Shown one piece after another: positions 63,977-64,000 of a stretch of DNA of 64,000 nt. The stretch's first letter is position 1. Every line of letters starts with the position of its first letter. Made by a program: the position numbers and the translations under genes. Under the pieces are notes generated by a model. The model was not told the origin of the DNA and did no database searches. It saw only the letters and a list, made by a program, of their open reading frames with translations. The stretch comes from Lautropia dentalis (GTDB lineage Bacteria; Pseudomonadota; Gammaproteobacteria; Burkholderiales; Burkholderiaceae_E), in the NCBI RefSeq assembly GCF_003892345.1, contig NZ_RRUE01000002.1, forward strand, positions 1,656,555-1,720,554, in the 5' to 3' direction.

Positions 63977-64000
63977 GTGGCCAGATACGGAAAGGCATTC
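63977..64000 (+). CDS. Start of another transposase OrfA (3' partial)
   Basis: A GTG with AAGGAA upstream starts V-A-R-Y-G-K-A-F before the window ends. This resembles the start of an IS3-type OrfA group (MARYGxAF...). Only eight codons are visible. Confidence 0.4.

Larger units (their letters stand above)
62990..64000 (+). mobile_element. Nest of broken insertion sequences running off the window
   Basis: Three transposase pieces in tandem: an IS5-like N-terminal part (63110-63685), an IS3-like OrfA start (63718-63915) and the first codons of another OrfA (63977 on). Each is cut by the next, suggesting serial insertion. The exact left end (perhaps near 62993, tgagtcggctctgcaaaa) is not proven. 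Confidence 0.65.

Overview
The window is GC-rich (about two-thirds G+C by eye), densely coded DNA from a Gram-negative bacterium. The gene order cmk-rpsA-ihfB-lapA-lapB and the families present (OMPLA, LapB, MurJ, ubiA, Burkholderiales-type hypotheticals) point to Betaproteobacteria, order Burkholderiales; a Lautropia-like organism is my best guess, but I cannot prove the genus from sequence alone. No rRNA or tRNA gene was recognised.

Layout. 1-5.3 kb: the 3' end of a galactose-oxidase-like surface protein, then an NhaC antiporter and a GST-MFS pair on the minus strand. 5.48-5.69 kb: four 28-nt repeats at an exact 61-nt spacing, a small degenerate CRISPR-like array without cas genes. 5.7-18.6 kb (mostly minus): a WYL regulator, a Kef-type K+/H+ antiporter, an Rpn-type nuclease, a 2096-aa exonuclease-RecQ-UvrD fusion, a VapBC module, a Nudix hydrolase and a RelE/antitoxin module with a 30-bp palindromic operator. 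18.9-28.6 kb: trifunctional PutA diverging from outer-membrane phospholipase A, then lemA, two TPM-domain genes and a DUF3108 gene. 28.7-33.6 kb (minus): a DUF2325 protein with an overlapping 35-aa membrane peptide and a Fur-like site, then FKBP-glnS with a strong terminator, and a conserved hypothetical.

33.8-44.2 kb is a plus-strand housekeeping block: a class II aroA, cmk, rpsA, ihfB, lapA, lapB, a ComEA-like helix-hairpin-helix protein, ackA and ubiA. 44.4-50.8 kb holds a zinc-ribbon protein and a TonB-dependent siderophore receptor split by a complete IS21-family element; its ends, a 5-bp target duplication and the restored reading frame can all be read directly. 50.9-55.2 kb: murJ, rpsT, a HAD hydrolase, an alpha/beta hydrolase and a YciI protein. 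55.4-59.4 kb: a complete SitABCD/YfeABCD-type Mn/Fe ABC transporter operon with a Fur-like site.

59.5-64 kb looks acquired: a LuxR-type regulator without a visible luxI, about 1.4 kb of AT-richer DNA with little coding signal, a lower-GC MFS exporter, and a nest of broken insertion sequences running off the end.

Three iron-responsive-looking sites (before the DUF2325 gene, the broken receptor and the sit-like operon) share an AATGAKAAT core and suggest one metal regulon. The strongest unusual observations are the CRISPR-like array, the reconstructable IS21 disruption, the triple-activity helicase fusion, a 56-bp dispersed repeat family, and two sets of phased 20-22 bp tandem repeats in intergenic DNA.
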